Shown in pieces: positions 17,074-17,809 of a stretch of 17,809 nt of DNA (position 1 is the first letter of the stretch; each line of letters starts with the position of its first letter). The stretch comes from Zygnema cylindricum (lineage: Eukaryota > Streptophyta > Zygnematophyceae > Zygnematales > Zygnemataceae). The translations under genes and the position numbers were made by a program. The notes under the pieces were generated by a model that had not been told where the DNA came from, did not search any database, and saw nothing but the letters and a program-made list of their open reading frames with translations. The stretch spans positions 47,486 to 65,294 of the forward strand of contig JBBHKE010002620.1 of NCBI GenBank assembly GCA_037447655.1, written 5' to 3'.

Positions 17074-17492
17074 CTGCGAATAAAAAGCCAAAGGCTTTCA
17101 ATTAAACCTCATACATCTTTCATTAGCCACAAACTCTTGAAGAATCTCAGAGGTGGACAGAAAAGAAGCATCGAGAAATTGAAGAAAGACAAATAGAGTG
17201 ACAGGCAGTCGAGTGAAAAAAGTGAATGTAGAGGGGAAAATTTGCTGCAAGAGAGCAAACATTTACAAATGTAAACAAATGCGAATGTCAACCTTTTCTT
17301 TCTTTTTTCAGCAATTAATGACCACCTACCAAGGTACCTTCTCCAATTCACATGGAAACGAGGTTCACTACAAATGCAAAAGATGCTTAAGTGAAAGGTA
17401 ACTTCAAGTGGTAACTTAAAGGCAGAAGCAAAAGAAACTGACCTCAGGTTGAATTCCAGTCAAAAGCAGGAAAATTCAAGCTAAGCACAAAC

Positions 17493-17627
17493 CTGGAAGA
17501 AGAATATGGTGCTCTGCTCTGAGGAGTGCCACCTGTCCATGGTTGTGACCAAGACCGATGCAAAGGTTTGGATGTAACGTCATCCATGGATTCCACAATT
17601 TCAGAGTCTTTGGTCCATTTTTTTCTT
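17493..17627 (-). CDS. Probable upstream coding exon of the GT14 gene
   Basis: A 135-nt exon lies between a T-rich acceptor (TTTTTTTTTACAG) and donor TCCAG/GTTTGT. It encodes K-W-T-K-D-S-E-I-V-E-S-M-D-D-V-T-S-K, then R-S-W-S-Q-P-W-T-G-G-T-P-Q-S-R-A-P. Its exit phase 2 joins exactly to the acceptor at 17074, giving ..S-S-R-L-S-H-S-M-E-E-K. The result would be a longer cytosolic tail before the anchor. The start codon would lie beyond 17627, maybe outside the window. It could instead be 5' UTR. I recognise no motif. Confidence 0.55.
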
Positions 17628-17809
17628 CTGTAAAAAAAAATCACTCCACCTTCAATAACAGCCAAATACAATCTACGAGCAAAATTGTAACAACACCAAA
17701 CTCAAGCAACAGCAAAAAAGGTGTAAAAACAAGCAAGCAGAACTCTAAACCAGTTTTTCAACATGAATTTCTAAAGAAAGAATTTCTAACAAGTTCAATA
17801 TGAAGGCCA

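Overview
The window is nuclear DNA from a green plant (streptophyte). Three spliced protein-coding genes can be reconstructed by joining short open stretches at canonical GT..AG splice sites. One encodes a chloroplast photosystem II assembly factor. One belongs to the plant BC10-like branch of glycosyltransferase family GT14. One is an RNA polymerase III subunit. All three have long, AT-rich or microsatellite-rich introns, and no bacterial-type operon structure is seen. I cannot place the species. The divergent GT14 and the introns of up to 2.6 kb would fit a bryophyte or another early-diverging lineage, but that is inference.

Layout. (1) 1-5003, minus strand: 5' part of LPA1/REP27. Exon 1 (4626-5003) carries the transit peptide and the start of the TPR region. 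Exons 2 (1897-2000), 3 (1033-1168) and 4 (151-382) follow, and the rest of the gene lies left of base 1. Its introns hold GA/TC microsatellites, a degenerate repeat and a cluster of TTGAC motifs. Five CACGTG G-boxes (4872-5126) surround the start codon. (2) About 5.1-8.0 kb: intergenic mobile DNA between the divergent genes LPA1 and RPC9. It contains two related fold-back MITEs (5364-5600 and 6811-7030) and a non-autonomous hAT-like element (5638-6442). The hAT-like element has 13-bp terminal inverted repeats, perfect 8-bp target duplications and five internal copies of a ~62-bp repeat. (3) About 8.07-9.15 kb, plus strand: RPC9 (CRCP-type, Rpb4-like Pol III subunit) in three recognisable exons. 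(4) 9.15-11.95 kb: the region between convergent genes, probably 3' UTRs plus an unidentified coding-like remnant. (5) 11948-17060 (upstream exon to 17627), minus strand: a GT14 gene in nine exons, all in phase and ending in a clean stop. It includes a 36-nt microexon that carries the putative catalytic Asp-Glu.

The three genes have no evident shared pathway: plastid PSII assembly, Pol III transcription and Golgi glycosylation. The most interesting points are the GT14 microexon beside a GGGGTA-repeat donor region, the RPC9 intron that appears to have swallowed a conserved segment, the hAT element, and the palindromic 30-bp repeat that encodes part of the LPA1 transit region. I found no strong candidate for a wholly new system.
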